Of a DNA stretch of 64,000 bases, positions 21,384 through 33,150 are shown in pieces. Source of the stretch: Paracoccus sp. MA (GTDB lineage Bacteria > Pseudomonadota > Alphaproteobacteria > Rhodobacterales > Rhodobacteraceae). The notes under the pieces are model-generated. The model was not told the origin of the DNA. It worked only from the letters and a program-made list of their open reading frames with translations, and made no database searches. Positions within the stretch are counted from its first letter, which is position 1; each line of letters starts with the position of its first letter. The stretch covers positions 953,001 to 1,017,000 of the forward strand of contig NZ_CP087597.1 in assembly GCF_020990385.1 (NCBI RefSeq), written 5' to 3'. The translations under genes were made by a program, and so were the position numbers.

Positions 21384-22837
21384 TCCGCCGCCTCGCCGGG
21401 CGCTTCCAGCAGCGCGGCGCCGTCATGGTCCAGGCCGATGCGCTTCTGCGTGCGCGCGCCCAGTTCGCGCAGCATCTCGGCCTGGCGGATCACATTGCCC
21501 GGGCCGCGCGTCAGCCGGTCCATGGCGGTGGCATGGCTTTTCTGCGCCCGCTCCAGCGCGGTGCCGACATCCTCGACGGCCGAGACGAAGCCGTGCAGCT
21601 TGTCGTAAAGCTGGCCGGCGCGGGCGGCGATCTGCATGGCGTTCGATTCGCGCCGCTCGACCGTCCAGATGTGGTCGACGGTGCGCAGCGTCAGCATCAG
21701 CGTGGTCGGCGTCGCCAGCCCCACCCGGTTCTCCATCGCATGCCGCGCCAGGTCGGGATCGACGCGCAGCGCCTCGGAAAACGCGCCTTCGACGGGAATG
21801 AACATCAGCACGTAATCGACCGAGCCCTCGTCGATCGCCTGATAGCCCTTGGCCGCCAGCCCGGCGACATGGGCGCGGACCGAGGCGACATGCCGGCGCA
21901 GCGCGGCGTCGCGGGTCGGCATGTCCTCGGCATTCACCGCCTCTTCATAGGCGTTCAGCGAGACCTTGCTGTCGATCACCAGAAGCTTCTTCTGAGGCAT
22001 CTTCACAATCACGTCGGGCCGCCACAGCTTGCCGTCGGCGTCGCGATGGCTCGACTGCGTGTCGTAATGCGTGCCGGCGATCAGGCCGGAATCCTCCAGG
22101 ATGCGTTCCAGGATCATCTCGCCCCAGGCGCCGCGCTTCTGGCTGTCGCCCTTCAGCGCCCGGGTCAGCGCCACCGCCTCGCGCGAGATGTCCTCGGACC
22201 GCTTGTGCAGGTATTCGATCTGCTCGCGCAGCCGGGCGCGCTCCTCGTCGGTGGCCTTGTTGCGGGCCTGCAGCTCGGTCTGGAAGCGGTGCACCTGATC
22301 GCGGAACGGGGTCAGCAGCGCCGAAAGCTGCTCGCCATGCGCCTTCTGCATCTCGCTGCCCTGGGATTTCAGCGTCTCGTTGGCCAGCAGGCGGAACTGT
22401 CCGGTCATCTCCTCGCGCAGCTCGCGCAGGGTGGCAATGTCGCGCTCGGCCGCCTCGCGGTCCTTCTGTGCTGCGAGCCGGGTCTCGGCCAGCTCGCGTT
22501 CGAGGCGCGAGACCTGCTGGCGTTCGCGATGCAGCGCATCGGTCAGCCCGTCGCGCTCCTCGATCAGCTCCTGCAACCGCAGCGCCTGCGATTCCGCCCG
22601 CGTCTCCAGCCGGCCGACGGCAAGCCGCTGGCCGTGCAGCTCGGCCGCCTCGGCCTCAAGACGCGCCTGCAATTCGGCCTCGCGCCCCCGGGCCAGCGTG
22701 GCGGCCGTTTCTGCCGAACGCCGCGTTCGCCACAGCGCAACGAGGCAGCAGGCCAAGGCCGCCAGCGCCGCGATCAGCAACAATCGCAGATTGCCCGCAT
22801 CCGCCAACCATGCCTGCATGTTTTCCGCCTCGCCCAT
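21380..22837 (-). CDS. rmuC: DNA recombination protein RmuC
   Basis: A nuclease-fold protein that limits rearrangements at inverted repeats, as shown for E. coli RmuC. The 485-residue product has an N-terminal membrane segment (about residues 15-35), a long coiled coil (45-220) and the RmuC domain (KRGAWGEMILERILEDSG, then DVIVKMPQKKLLVIDSKVSL and VDYVLMFIPVEGAF). AAGGGCCG precedes the ATG. Confidence 0.95.
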   Translation of the reverse strand: MGEAENMQAWLADAGNLRLLLIAALAALACCLVALWRTRRSAETAATLARGREAELQARLEAEAAELHGQRLAVGRLETRAESQALRLQELIEERDGLTDALHRERQQVSRLERELAETRLAAQKDREAAERDIATLRELREEMTGQFRLLANETLKSQGSEMQKAHGEQLSALLTPFRDQVHRFQTELQARNKATDEERARLREQIEYLHKRSEDISREAVALTRALKGDSQKRGAWGEMILERILEDSGLIAGTHYDTQSSHRDADGKLWRPDVIVKMPQKKLLVIDSKVSLNAYEEAVNAEDMPTRDAALRRHVASVRAHVAGLAAKGYQAIDEGSVDYVLMFIPVEGAFSEALRVDPDLARHAMENRVGLATPTTLMLTLRTVDHIWTVERRESNAMQIAARAGQLYDKLHGFVSAVEDVGTALERAQKSHATAMDRLTRGPGNVIRQAEMLRELGARTQKRIGLDHDGAALLEAPGEAAE

Positions 22838-22985
22838 CGGCCCTTGCGCCTTTCCGGTCCGCGGTCATGCGCCGCTTGGCCGTCACTGTTCACCTTTTCC
22901 CCCCAGAATGCAAGCGCGCCGCCCTCTTTCCTTGCCCGGATCGCGCCCCTAGCCTGCGCCGGAAAACCGCAAGAGGAGAACCGGC

Positions 22986-23534
22986 ATGGTCAAGACCGTC
23001 GCCGTCATGGTGGGCTCGCTCCGCAAGGAATCGCTCAACCACAGGCTGATGAAGGCATTGCAGAAACTGGCCGAGGGCCGGTTGCAGTTCCACCTGCTGC
23101 ATATCGGCGATCTGCCGCATTACGACGAGGATCTCTGGGCCGCGCCGCCCGAATCGGTGCTGCGGATCAAGGACCGTGTCGAGCATTCCGACGCGGTGCT
23201 GGCGATCACGCCGGAATACAACCGCAGCTATCCCGGCGTGATCAAGAACGCCATCGATTGGGGCACCCGGCCCTATGGCCAGAACTCGTGGAAGGGCAAG
23301 CCCGCGGCCGTGACCGGCACCTCGCCCGGGGTGATCGGCGCGGCGCTGGCGCAGGCGCGGCTGAAGAACGACCTGCTCCATGTCGGCACGGTGATGATGA
23401 GCATGCCCGAGGCCTATATCCAGTGGCATGCCGAAGCCTATGCCGCCGATGGAAGCGTCGCCGACGAAAAGACCGCGAAATTCCTGCAAGGCTTCGTCGA
23501 TGCCTTCGCGGACTGGATCGAGAAGCACGGCTGA
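22986..23534 (+). CDS. NAD(P)H-dependent FMN reductase, flavodoxin fold
   Basis: A 182-residue cytosolic reductase of the ChrR/YieF/ArsH-like group that reduces quinones, azo compounds or chromate with bound FMN. The FMN phosphate loop reads GSLRKESLN, and the ITPEYNRSYPGVIKNAIDW block is diagnostic. AGGAGAA precedes the ATG. It is divergent from rmuC and convergent with rpoD, with a shared terminator. Confidence 0.93.
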   Translation: MVKTVAVMVGSLRKESLNHRLMKALQKLAEGRLQFHLLHIGDLPHYDEDLWAAPPESVLRIKDRVEHSDAVLAITPEYNRSYPGVIKNAIDWGTRPYGQNSWKGKPAAVTGTSPGVIGAALAQARLKNDLLHVGTVMMSMPEAYIQWHAEAYAADGSVADEKTAKFLQGFVDAFADWIEKHG

Positions 23535-23544
23535 GCGCGACATG

Positions 23545-23574
23545 AAAAGGCCGCGCCCGAGGGCGCGGCCTTTT
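23545..23574. terminator. Bidirectional terminator between the FMN reductase gene and rpoD
   Basis: AAAAGGCCGCGCCC, loop, GGGCGCGGCCTTTT: a ten-base stem with A and T runs on the two sides. Confidence 0.88.
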
Positions 23575-23589
23575 CCCTGATCCCGGCGG

Positions 23590-25578
<1,989 letters not shown>

Positions 25579-25598
25579 GCTGGCTCCCTTGAAGCGGT

Positions 25599-25710
25599 GA
25601 TTCGCGAATCAGCGAATCGGGATCGGCTATCGGCCGGTTCTATCCGAATCGCGGGGGGATTCAAAGCCCGCGGCCCGGCCCCGGCCAAGGTGATTCGGCG
25701 CCGGCGATTC
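25599..25710. promoter_or_regulatory. Cluster of seven GANTC sites upstream of rpoD
   Basis: GANTC, the target of the alphaproteobacterial methylase CcrM, occurs at 25599, 25606, 25614, 25646, 25658, 25692 and 25706. All lie inside the gap between the dnaG stop and the rpoD start. The first two form the palindrome GATTCGCGAATC. Confidence 0.75.
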
Positions 25711-25717
25711 GCGCCTG

Positions 25718-27646
25718 TCAGCGGCGCGGCTTGCGCCAGATCTCGTTCTTCAGGGCCGCGTCCAGGATGGCCCTGTAGCTGTCGCTGTCCTCGCCCAGAT
25801 CCGACAGATCGGCCAGCGACGGGTGATCGGCCTGCTGCCGGGCGCGGGCGGATTGCGCCATGCGCCAGGTCAGCCCCTCATCCGCCAGCCCCTCGATCTC
25901 GGCCTCGGCGCGGGCGATTTCCTCGCGCGCGGCACGGCGGGCCTCGATCCGGTCAAGGGCGTTGGCCAGGATGCCCGCCGCGGCATCGCCGTCATGCGGG
26001 CGCAGGATGGCCGGAGCCGCCCTCACATGGGGGTCGGCCATGATGCTTTCAAGGGCGCGCTGCCCCGCCTGCGACTGGGTGCCGGAAAGCAGGTCGTGGA
26101 TCAGCGCCGCCCGGTCGGCATCCTGCGGCTCCAGCCGTTCCAGCCGCGATTCGACCGGGGCGATCAGGCCGGGATAGGTGGCGCAGATCGCCAGCACCAT
26201 GGCCTCGATCAGCCGTTCCGCCTCATGCTCGCCGGCTTCGGGCGAGGACAGGCGCGAGGCGCGCGTCGGCGCCGCCGGCGCGACGGGCTGGAAGCGCGGA
26301 TTGCGCGCCTGCCCCTGCCAGCCCTCGCGCGGCGGGCGCGCCGGGGCGGCATCGCGGCGGCGGTTGCCGAAGAGCTGCCATTTCAGGTTGCGCAGCACCG
26401 CATGATAATGGTCGCGGGTGTCCTTGTCGGGGATCTTCGCCACCGCCTCGCCAAGCGCCTTGTCCAGCGCCGCGCGGCGTTCGGGGCTGTCGAAGACCCG
26501 GCCCTCGGTCTCGCGCCGCCAGAGCAGGTCGACCAGCGGCCGCGCCTCGTCCAGCACCGCCGCCATGGCGCCGGCGCCGCGGGCGCGGATCAGGTCGTCG
26601 GGGTCCAGCCCCTGCGGCAGGAAGGCAAAGCGCAGCGCCTGCCCCGGCCCGGTCATCGGCAGCGCCAGGTCGATCAGCCGCATCGCCGCGCGCAGCCCCG
26701 CCTCGTCGCCATCGAGCGCGATCACAGGCTCGGGCGAGATGCGCCACATCAGCCGCAGCTGGTCCTCGGTGATGGCGGTGCCCAGCGGCGCCACCGCGCC
26801 CTCGAACCCGGCGCGGACCAGGGCGATCACGTCCATGTAGCCCTCGGCCACCACCAGCGGCTTGCCCTTGGCCACCGCCGCCCGCGCCGGGCCGATATTG
26901 TAGAGGTTGCGGCCCTTGTCGAAGAGCGGCGTCTCGGGAGAGTTCAGGTATTTCGCCCGCGCGTTCGGGTCCATCGCCCGGCCGCCGAAGGCAATGCAGC
27001 GCCCGCGCCCGTCGCGGATCGGGAAGGTGATGCGGCCGCGGAAGCGGTCGAAGGGCGCGCCGCCGTCGTCGGGCTTGGCCGCCAGCCCGGCCTCGACGAT
27101 CAGCGCCTCGGCGATGCCCTTGGCGCGCAGGGCGTTGAACAGGCCCTGGCGCTGGTCCGGGGCAAAGCCGATGCCGAAGCGTTCGCAGGCAGCCTCGTCC
27201 AGCCCGCGGCGGGCCAGATAGGCGCGCGCCTGCTCGGCCACGCCCATGCCCAGCTGCAGGCGGAACCAGCGCACCGCCTGTTCCATCACCTCGACCAGTT
27301 CCGTGCGGCGGTCGGCGCGCTGCACCTGGCGCGGGTCGCGCTCGGGCATCTGCAGGCCGGCCTCGGAGGCCAGCAGTTCCACTGCTTCCAGGAAGCCCAT
27401 GCCCTCGGCCTCGCGCAGGAAGGTCAGCGCGTCGCCTTTCGCGTGGCAGCCGAAGCAGTAATAAAAGCCCTTCTGGTCGTCGACATGGAAGGAGGCGGTC
27501 TTTTCCCCGTGGAAGGGACAGGGCGCCCACCAGTCGCCCTTGGCCTGATTCGAGCGCCGCAGGTCCCAGACCACCTTGCGGCCGATCACCCGCGACAAGG
27601 GCACGCGGGCGCGGATTTCGTCGAGGAACTGGGGCGGCAGGCTCAT
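25718..27646 (-). CDS. dnaG: DNA primase
   Basis: Makes RNA primers for replication. The 642-residue protein has the CHC2 zinc finger (CPFHGEKTASFHVD then YYCFGCHAKGD), the TOPRIM core (VVAEGYMDVIALVRAG; VIALDGDEAGLRAA) and a C-terminal DnaB-interacting region. The dnaG-rpoD order is the conserved macromolecular synthesis arrangement without rpsU. A TetR gene ends 16 bases upstream on the same strand. Confidence 0.97.
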   Translation of the reverse strand: MSLPPQFLDEIRARVPLSRVIGRKVVWDLRRSNQAKGDWWAPCPFHGEKTASFHVDDQKGFYYCFGCHAKGDALTFLREAEGMGFLEAVELLASEAGLQMPERDPRQVQRADRRTELVEVMEQAVRWFRLQLGMGVAEQARAYLARRGLDEAACERFGIGFAPDQRQGLFNALRAKGIAEALIVEAGLAAKPDDGGAPFDRFRGRITFPIRDGRGRCIAFGGRAMDPNARAKYLNSPETPLFDKGRNLYNIGPARAAVAKGKPLVVAEGYMDVIALVRAGFEGAVAPLGTAITEDQLRLMWRISPEPVIALDGDEAGLRAAMRLIDLALPMTGPGQALRFAFLPQGLDPDDLIRARGAGAMAAVLDEARPLVDLLWRRETEGRVFDSPERRAALDKALGEAVAKIPDKDTRDHYHAVLRNLKWQLFGNRRRDAAPARPPREGWQGQARNPRFQPVAPAAPTRASRLSSPEAGEHEAERLIEAMVLAICATYPGLIAPVESRLERLEPQDADRAALIHDLLSGTQSQAGQRALESIMADPHVRAAPAILRPHDGDAAAGILANALDRIEARRAAREEIARAEAEIEGLADEGLTWRMAQSARARQQADHPSLADLSDLGEDSDSYRAILDAALKNEIWRKPRR

Positions 27647-27662
27647 GCCGTCTTATATCGGA

Positions 27663-28271
27663 TCAGGACCGCCGGTTGAAAAGGGGATTCGCACCGACGG
27701 CCCCGCGCACCAGTTCCCAATAGACCGCGACCACCCGCTCCTGGTCCAGCCGCCCGCCCTCGCGATACCAGTTGGTGACGCCTGTCAGCATGGCGATCAG
27801 CGCCATGGTGGCCAGCCGCGTGTCGGGCACCGTCATCGCGCCCTCGGCCTCGCCGGCGATCAGGATCGCCTCCAGCGCGTCCTCGTAGCGGCGGCGCAGG
27901 GCAGCGATCTCGGCGCGGTTCTCGGGCGTCAGGTTGCGCAGCTCCATATAGGACAGGAACACCGCCTCGGGACGCTCCAGGCTGGTCTGGATGTGAAAGC
28001 GCAGGAAGGTTTCCAGCCGGACCAGCGCCGGGCGCGCGGGATCGTCGCGCCAGGCGGCCAGCAGTTCCTCCATATGCACCCGCAGCAGGTCGGCCAGCAG
28101 CGCCTGCTTGTCGGGCGTGTAGGCGTAAAGCGCGCCGACCTGCACCCCCACCTCGGCCGCGATCTGCCGCATCGAGACCGCCGCATAGCCGTGGCGCGCG
28201 AACAGCTTGCGCGCCGTGTCGCGGATCAGCGGTCCGGTGATCTCTGCCCTTGAGCCCTGGGTCCTTGCCAT
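27663..28271 (-). CDS. TetR-family transcriptional regulator
   Basis: A 202-residue repressor-type protein. The N-terminal helix-turn-helix domain includes RDTARKLFARHGYAAVSMRQ then IAAEVGVQVGALYAYTPDKQ. The C-terminal ligand domain (about 85-200) resembles the TetR_C group often linked to lipid metabolism. It ends 16 bases before dnaG on the same strand, so readthrough into dnaG-rpoD is possible. A divergent lipoprotein-lldD pair begins about 100 bases away and is the likeliest target, though no operator is obvious. Confidence 0.9.
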   Translation of the reverse strand: MARTQGSRAEITGPLIRDTARKLFARHGYAAVSMRQIAAEVGVQVGALYAYTPDKQALLADLLRVHMEELLAAWRDDPARPALVRLETFLRFHIQTSLERPEAVFLSYMELRNLTPENRAEIAALRRRYEDALEAILIAGEAEGAMTVPDTRLATMALIAMLTGVTNWYREGGRLDQERVVAVYWELVRGAVGANPLFNRRS

Positions 28272-28373
28272 GCCGCCTTCTAGGCGGCGACCCGCGGCAA
28301 GGTAAAGACCGCATCTTGCCCCCGCCGCCGCCCTGGGCCTATGGTCCGGCGCATGGAAAGGCGGGGGAACGGC

Positions 28374-28709
28374 ATGGGGCGGATCTGGGGCGTGCTGGCG
28401 CTGGCGATGCTGGCCGGCTGCGGCGATGCCGGCGGCGACTATCCCGCGCTGATGCCGACCGACCGGCTGCTGGCCGAGCCCGCCCTGCCCGGCCATGCCG
28501 CAGACGCCGCCCAGGACCCGACGGCGGTCGGCGGCGCGCTGGACGCGCGCGGGCGGGTGCTGGCGGGCCGCTCTGCCGCGGGGCCGGTGGCCAACGACGC
28601 CGAGTTGCGGCGCCGCGCCGAGGCGCTGCGCGCCCGCGCCACGGCGCTGTCGCAACAATCCCTGTCCGGCGACTGCCCCGAGGGCGACGCCGGTTGCGCG
28701 CCGGATTAA
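28374..28709 (+). CDS. Small lipoprotein, function unknown
   Basis: A 111-residue protein with a lipoprotein signal (MGRIWGVLALAMLAGC, lipobox LAGC, Cys16). The mature part is Ala/Arg-rich with two cysteines near the end (GDCPEGDAGCAPD). The ATG at 28374 is preceded by GCGGGGGAAC. It ends nine bases before lldD, so the two are probably co-transcribed. Confidence 0.75.
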   Translation: MGRIWGVLALAMLAGCGDAGGDYPALMPTDRLLAEPALPGHAADAAQDPTAVGGALDARGRVLAGRSAAGPVANDAELRRRAEALRARATALSQQSLSGDCPEGDAGCAPD

Positions 28710-28718
28710 GGAGAGCCC

Positions 28719-29882
28719 ATGCCGGTCATCACCTGCATCGACGACCTCAAGGCCATCTATCGCCGGCGCGTGCCGCGCATGTTCTACGACTATGCCGAAA
28801 GCGGCAGCTATAGCGAGAGCACCTTCCGCGAGAACTGCACGGATTTCCAGCGCATCAAGCTGCGCCAGCGCGTCGCGGTGGACATGACGGGGCGCAGCAC
28901 CGAAAGCACGATGATCGGGGAACGGGTCGCCATGCCGGTGGCCCTGGCCCCGGTCGGCATGACCGGCATGCAATGCGCCGATGGCGAGATCAAGGCGGCG
29001 CGCGCCGCGAAGGCCTTTGGCGTGCCCTTCACGCTGTCCACCATGTCGATCTGCTCGATCGAGGACGTGGCCGAGGCGGTGCAGGCGCCGTTCTGGTTCC
29101 AGCTCTACGTCATGCGCGACCAGGAATTCCTTGAGGCGATCATCGAGCGGGCCCGGCGCGCCCATTGCTCGGCGCTGGTGCTGACGCTGGACCTGCAGAT
29201 CCTCGGCCAGCGCCACAAGGACCTGAAGAACGGCCTGTCGGCGCCCCCCCGGCTGACCCTGCCGGTGCTGCTGGACCTGGCGACGAAATGGCGCTGGGGC
29301 ATCGAGATGCTGCGCACGAAGCGCCGCTTCTTCGGCAATATCGTCGGCCATGCCAAGGGCGTGGGCGATCCCTCGTCGCTGATCGCCTGGACGGCCGAGC
29401 AGTTCGACCCGCAGCTCGACTGGGGCAAGGTCGCCCGCATCCGCGACCTCTGGGGCGGCAAGCTGATCCTCAAGGGCATCAACGATCCCGAGGACGCCCG
29501 CATGGCCGCCGATTTCGGCGCCGATGCGATCATCGTCAGCAACCATGGCGGCCGGCAGCTGGACGGCGCTGTCAGCTCGATCCGCATGCTGCCCGAGATC
29601 GTCAAGGCAGTGGGCGACCGGGTCGAGATCCATCTCGACAGCGGCATCCGCTCGGGCCAGGACGTGCTGAAGGCGCTGGCGATGGGGGCGCATGCCACCC
29701 ATATCGGCCGCGCCTTCGTCTACGGGCTGGGCGCCATGGGCGAGGCGGGCGTGACCGCGGCGCTCGAGGTGATCCGCAAGGAGCTGGACATCACCATGGC
29801 GCTGTGCGGCGAGCGGGACGTGAAGGCCCTCGGCCGCCACAACCTGCTGGTGCCGCCGGATTTCCTGCAGCCCTGGGCCTGA
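28719..29882 (+). CDS. lldD: FMN-dependent L-lactate dehydrogenase / alpha-hydroxy-acid dehydrogenase
   Basis: Oxidises L-lactate (or a similar 2-hydroxy acid) and passes electrons to the respiratory chain at the inner membrane. The 387-residue barrel shows MFYDYAESGSYSE (substrate Tyr), LAPVGMTGMQ, WFQLYVMRDQEF, KGINDPEDARMA and the catalytic SNHGGRQLDG, all as in E. coli LldD. AAGGAGA precedes the ATG. Lactate is the likeliest substrate, but related 2-hydroxy acids are not excluded. Confidence 0.9.
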   Translation: MPVITCIDDLKAIYRRRVPRMFYDYAESGSYSESTFRENCTDFQRIKLRQRVAVDMTGRSTESTMIGERVAMPVALAPVGMTGMQCADGEIKAARAAKAFGVPFTLSTMSICSIEDVAEAVQAPFWFQLYVMRDQEFLEAIIERARRAHCSALVLTLDLQILGQRHKDLKNGLSAPPRLTLPVLLDLATKWRWGIEMLRTKRRFFGNIVGHAKGVGDPSSLIAWTAEQFDPQLDWGKVARIRDLWGGKLILKGINDPEDARMAADFGADAIIVSNHGGRQLDGAVSSIRMLPEIVKAVGDRVEIHLDSGIRSGQDVLKALAMGAHATHIGRAFVYGLGAMGEAGVTAALEVIRKELDITMALCGERDVKALGRHNLLVPPDFLQPWA

Positions 29883-29888
29883 GCCCGT

Positions 29889-30902
29889 TCAGGGCCGGGC
29901 GGGATGATGCTCCTGCCTTTGCCGCTTGTCCTTGCCGAAGCCGGGGATCGGCAGCCGGCCCAGCAGCAGCGCCGCGAGGGTCGGCAGCCCGACGCCGAAC
30001 AGCATGAGCCCGGCCAGGTCCCGCACCCCCAAAGCATTGGCCAGGAACAGCGCCATCACATGCATGAAATAGATCATGGCCGAGATCGGATCCAGCCGGA
30101 TCGGCGGCGGAGGCATGGCGGTGCCGAGCGTCGCCATGAACAGCGCCGGCGCCGCGACATAGGCGCTGACGGGGATGTCCAGCATCACCTGATCGCTGCG
30201 CCAGGCCTGGACCAGCCAGGCCTCGATCATCAGCAGCCCGGCCCCGCCAAGGGTGCAGGCCAGCACCAGCCAGCGCGGCGGCAGCCCCTCCATCCCCAGC
30301 CGGGCCACGCGGCGGCCGCAGAGATAGCCGATCGCCACGAAGGGGAAGCACATGAACAGCCCGTTCGAGAATTTCTTCACGCCGATCTGCATGACCCCGG
30401 ACAGGGCGACATATTGCAGCACCAGCCCGATCACGGCGCAGACCGCCACCGCCGCCAGCAGGATGCGGTATTCATAGGCCGGCGCCAGCTTGCGGGCAAA
30501 GCCGCGCAGAAGCAGGATCACCGCGCCCGCGACCAGGATGCCGGCCATGAACCACAGGTGGAAATAGCCCCAGGCCAAGGTCTTGACCAGCGAGCCGAGC
30601 CCATGCACCTGATCCAGCCAGAAGGGCAGATAGACCGCCATCCAGAACAGGTAGAGCGCCGCGACGCGCCACAGCCACTTGACGCCCTTGCCGCGCGCCA
30701 CCGCCGAATAGAGGAAATAGCCCGCCACGATGCAGAAGGTCGGCACCATGACCCGCATCAGCCCGTTGCCGATCATGAACAGCCGCGGCGTCATGTTGGT
30801 CTGCAACCAGTAGGTATGCGCAAAGGCGACCAGGACCGCCAATCCCAGCTTGAGATAGTCCAGCGAATGAATACGATGCAACGCGAAAACCCCGACCCCC
30901 AC
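29889..30902 (-). CDS. Acyltransferase-3 family membrane protein
   Basis: A 337-residue integral membrane protein with about ten hydrophobic segments. The N-terminal HSLDYLKLGLAVLVAFAHTY has the basic-start, His-containing helix typical of the OafA/WecH acyltransferase-3 family, which O-acylates surface sugars or small molecules. It is convergent with lldD, six bases apart, and divergent from rplY. Acceptor unknown. Confidence 0.88.
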   Translation of the reverse strand: MGVGVFALHRIHSLDYLKLGLAVLVAFAHTYWLQTNMTPRLFMIGNGLMRVMVPTFCIVAGYFLYSAVARGKGVKWLWRVAALYLFWMAVYLPFWLDQVHGLGSLVKTLAWGYFHLWFMAGILVAGAVILLLRGFARKLAPAYEYRILLAAVAVCAVIGLVLQYVALSGVMQIGVKKFSNGLFMCFPFVAIGYLCGRRVARLGMEGLPPRWLVLACTLGGAGLLMIEAWLVQAWRSDQVMLDIPVSAYVAAPALFMATLGTAMPPPPIRLDPISAMIYFMHVMALFLANALGVRDLAGLMLFGVGLPTLAALLLGRLPIPGFGKDKRQRQEHHPARP

Positions 30903-30974
30903 TGGCGCAAGCTTTGCAACCAGCGAGGACTATCTGACAAGCATTTTTCCCGCGGCATGCAACTGTTTTTTCGC

Positions 30975-31003
30975 TTCACATCCGAATGACGTCGCGCTAT
31001 AGG
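30975..31003 (+). promoter_or_regulatory. Candidate sigma-70 promoter for rplY
   Basis: TTCACA and TATAGG separated by 17 bases, about 60 bases before the rplY start. Confidence 0.45.
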
Positions 31004-31064
31004 CGCGGCTTCGGCCATGCACCCTTGGAGGATGGCCGCGAACGCTTAGCAAAGGAATACCATC

Positions 31065-31694
31065 ATGGCCAAAGAGATCCCGGATCTGGTGGCCGAGGCA
31101 CGCGCGGGGACAGGCAAGGGGGCCGCCCGCCAAGCTCGCCGCGAAGGCAAGGTGCCCGGCATCGTTTATGGCGACGGCAAGGAGCCGCAGCCGATCCAAA
31201 TCGAGTTCAACTCGCTGCTGACCAAACTGCGCGCCGGCCGCTTCATGTCCACGCTGTGGAACCTGAAGGTCGAGGGCCAGGACGACGTGCGCGTCGTCTG
31301 CCGCGGCGTCCAGCGCGACGTGGTCAAGGACCTGCCGACGCATATCGACTTCATGCGCCTGCACCGCAACACCCGCGTGAACCTGTTCATCCACGTGAAC
31401 TTTGAAAATCACGACGCCGCCCCCGGCCTCAAGCGCGGCGGCACGCTGGTCGTGGTGCGCCCCGAGGTCGAGCTGGTCGTGACCGCCTCGGACATCCCCG
31501 AGCAGATCACCGTGGACCTGACCGGCAAGCAGATCGGCGACACCATCCACATCAACGACGTGGTGCTGCCGGCCGGCGTGAAGCCGACCATCGACCGCAA
31601 CTTCGTCATCGCCAACATCGCCGCGCCCTCGGGCCTGCGCTCGGCCGATAACGAGGAAGCCGCAGCCGCCGAAGACGAGGCCACCGAGGCCTGA
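31065..31694 (+). CDS. rplY: Ribosomal protein bL25, long (CTC) form
   Basis: Binds 5S rRNA in the 50S subunit. The 209-residue protein has the N-terminal L25 domain ([15 protein letters not shown]) plus the C-terminal TL5/CTC domain and an acidic tail ([13 protein letters not shown]). This is the long form usual in alphaproteobacteria, not the short E. coli form. It is monocistronic, with its own promoter and terminator. Confidence 0.97.
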   Translation: MAKEIPDLVAEARAGTGKGAARQARREGKVPGIVYGDGKEPQPIQIEFNSLLTKLRAGRFMSTLWNLKVEGQDDVRVVCRGVQRDVVKDLPTHIDFMRLHRNTRVNLFIHVNFENHDAAPGLKRGGTLVVVRPEVELVVTASDIPEQITVDLTGKQIGDTIHINDVVLPAGVKPTIDRNFVIANIAAPSGLRSADNEEAAAAEDEATEA

Positions 31695-31721
31695 TCGCCG
31701 GCTTCAGCTGCGAATCACATC

Positions 31722-31752
31722 GGGCGGCACCCCTGCGGGCGCCGCCCTTTCT
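31722..31752 (+). terminator. Intrinsic terminator of rplY
   Basis: GGGCGGC, 12-base loop, GCCGCCC followed by TTTCTCTT. Confidence 0.8.
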
Positions 31753-31809
31753 CTTGCCGCCGGGCCCGGCGATTGCTAGGACATCGCGCCTGACGCGAAG
31801 GGGAAACGC

Positions 31810-33150
31810 ATGGAACCGATCCATATCATCGGCGCCGGCCTTGCCGGGTCCGAAGCCGCCTGGCAGATCGCCCGCGCCGGCGTGCCCGTGGTGCTGCACG
31901 AGATGCGGCCCCAGGTCGCGACCTTCGCCCACCGCACCGGCGATTGCGCCGAGATGGTCTGCTCGAACAGCTTCCGCTCGGACGACGACCGCATGAACGC
32001 CGTGGGCCAGCTGCATTGGGAAATGCGGGTCGCGGGCGGGCTCATCATGGCCATGGCCGAACGTCACCGCCTGCCCGCCGGCGGCGCGTTGGCCGTGGAC
32101 CGCGACGCCTTCTCGCAGGCCGTGACCCGGGCGTTGCGCGACGAGCCGCTGGTCAGCTTCGCGCCGGGCGAGATCTGCGAGCTGCCCTGCGAGGGGCGCT
32201 GGATCGTCGCCACCGGCCCGCTGACCTCCGAGGCGCTCGGCCAGTCGATCCGCAACCTGACCGGCGAGGGCTCGCTCGCCTTCTTCGACGCTATCGCCCC
32301 CATCGTCCATGCCGACAGCATCGACATGTCGATCTGCTGGCGGCAAAGCCGCTACGACAAGGGCGAGACCGAGGAAGAGCGCACCGCCTATATCAACTGC
32401 CCGATGACGCGCGCGGATTACGAGGGCTTCATCGACGCGCTGCTCGCCGCCGACAAGACCGAGTTCCACGAGGGGGAAACGGCCGGCTATTTCGACGGCT
32501 GCCTGCCGATCGAGATCATGGCCGAACGCGGCCGCGAGACCCTGCGCCACGGTCCGATGAAACCCGTGGGCCTGACCAACGCCCATAACCCGGCCGAAAA
32601 ACCCCATGCCGTGGTGCAGCTGCGCCGCGATAATGCGCTGGGGACGCTCTACAATATCGTCGGCTTCCAGACAAAGATGAAATACGGCGCGCAAGTGGAT
32701 GTTTTCCGCCGTATTCCCGGATTGCAGAATGCCAGCTTCGCGCGGCTGGGCGGCATCCACCGCAACAGTTTCCTGAATTCGCCGCGGCTGATCGACGACC
32801 GGTTGCGGCTGCGCGCGCGCCCGAACCTGCGCTTCGCCGGCCAGGTGACAGGGGTCGAGGGCTATGTCGAATCCGCCGCCATGGGTCTGCTCGCTGGCCG
32901 CATGGCCGCGGCCGAGGCGCTAGGGCGCGACCTGCCGCCGCCGCCAGCCACCACCTCGATGGGTGCGCTGGTCAATCACATCACCGGCGGCGCGGATGCC
33001 AGGACCTTCCAGCCGATGAACGTGAATTTCGGCCTCTACCCGCCGCTGGACGCGATGCGCGGCGGCCGCAAGGGGCGCAAGGACCGCTACCCGGCCTATA
33101 CCGACCGCGCGAAAGCCGATTTCCGGCAATGGCTTGCGGGGCAGAGTTGA
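31810..33150 (+). CDS. trmFO: Folate-dependent tRNA m5U54 methyltransferase
   Basis: Methylates U54 of tRNA using methylenetetrahydrofolate and FAD. The 446-residue protein begins with the dinucleotide motif [18 protein letters not shown]. The CSNSFRSDD block, the VLHEMRP segment and the late [20 protein letters not shown] are diagnostic. Its 3' end overlaps gluQ by 22 bases, so the two tRNA-modifying enzymes are translated together. Confidence 0.97.
   Translation: MEPIHIIGAGLAGSEAAWQIARAGVPVVLHEMRPQVATFAHRTGDCAEMVCSNSFRSDDDRMNAVGQLHWEMRVAGGLIMAMAERHRLPAGGALAVDRDAFSQAVTRALRDEPLVSFAPGEICELPCEGRWIVATGPLTSEALGQSIRNLTGEGSLAFFDAIAPIVHADSIDMSICWRQSRYDKGETEEERTAYINCPMTRADYEGFIDALLAADKTEFHEGETAGYFDGCLPIEIMAERGRETLRHGPMKPVGLTNAHNPAEKPHAVVQLRRDNALGTLYNIVGFQTKMKYGAQVDVFRRIPGLQNASFARLGGIHRNSFLNSPRLIDDRLRLRARPNLRFAGQVTGVEGYVESAAMGLLAGRMAAAEALGRDLPPPPATTSMGALVNHITGGADARTFQPMNVNFGLYPPLDAMRGGRKGRKDRYPAYTDRAKADFRQWLAGQS

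Noticed and set aside
27663..29840. A 725-codon minus-strand frame extending the TetR gene across the lipoprotein and lldD
   Set aside because: Only the final 202 residues resemble a protein family. The rest is the reverse of lldD.
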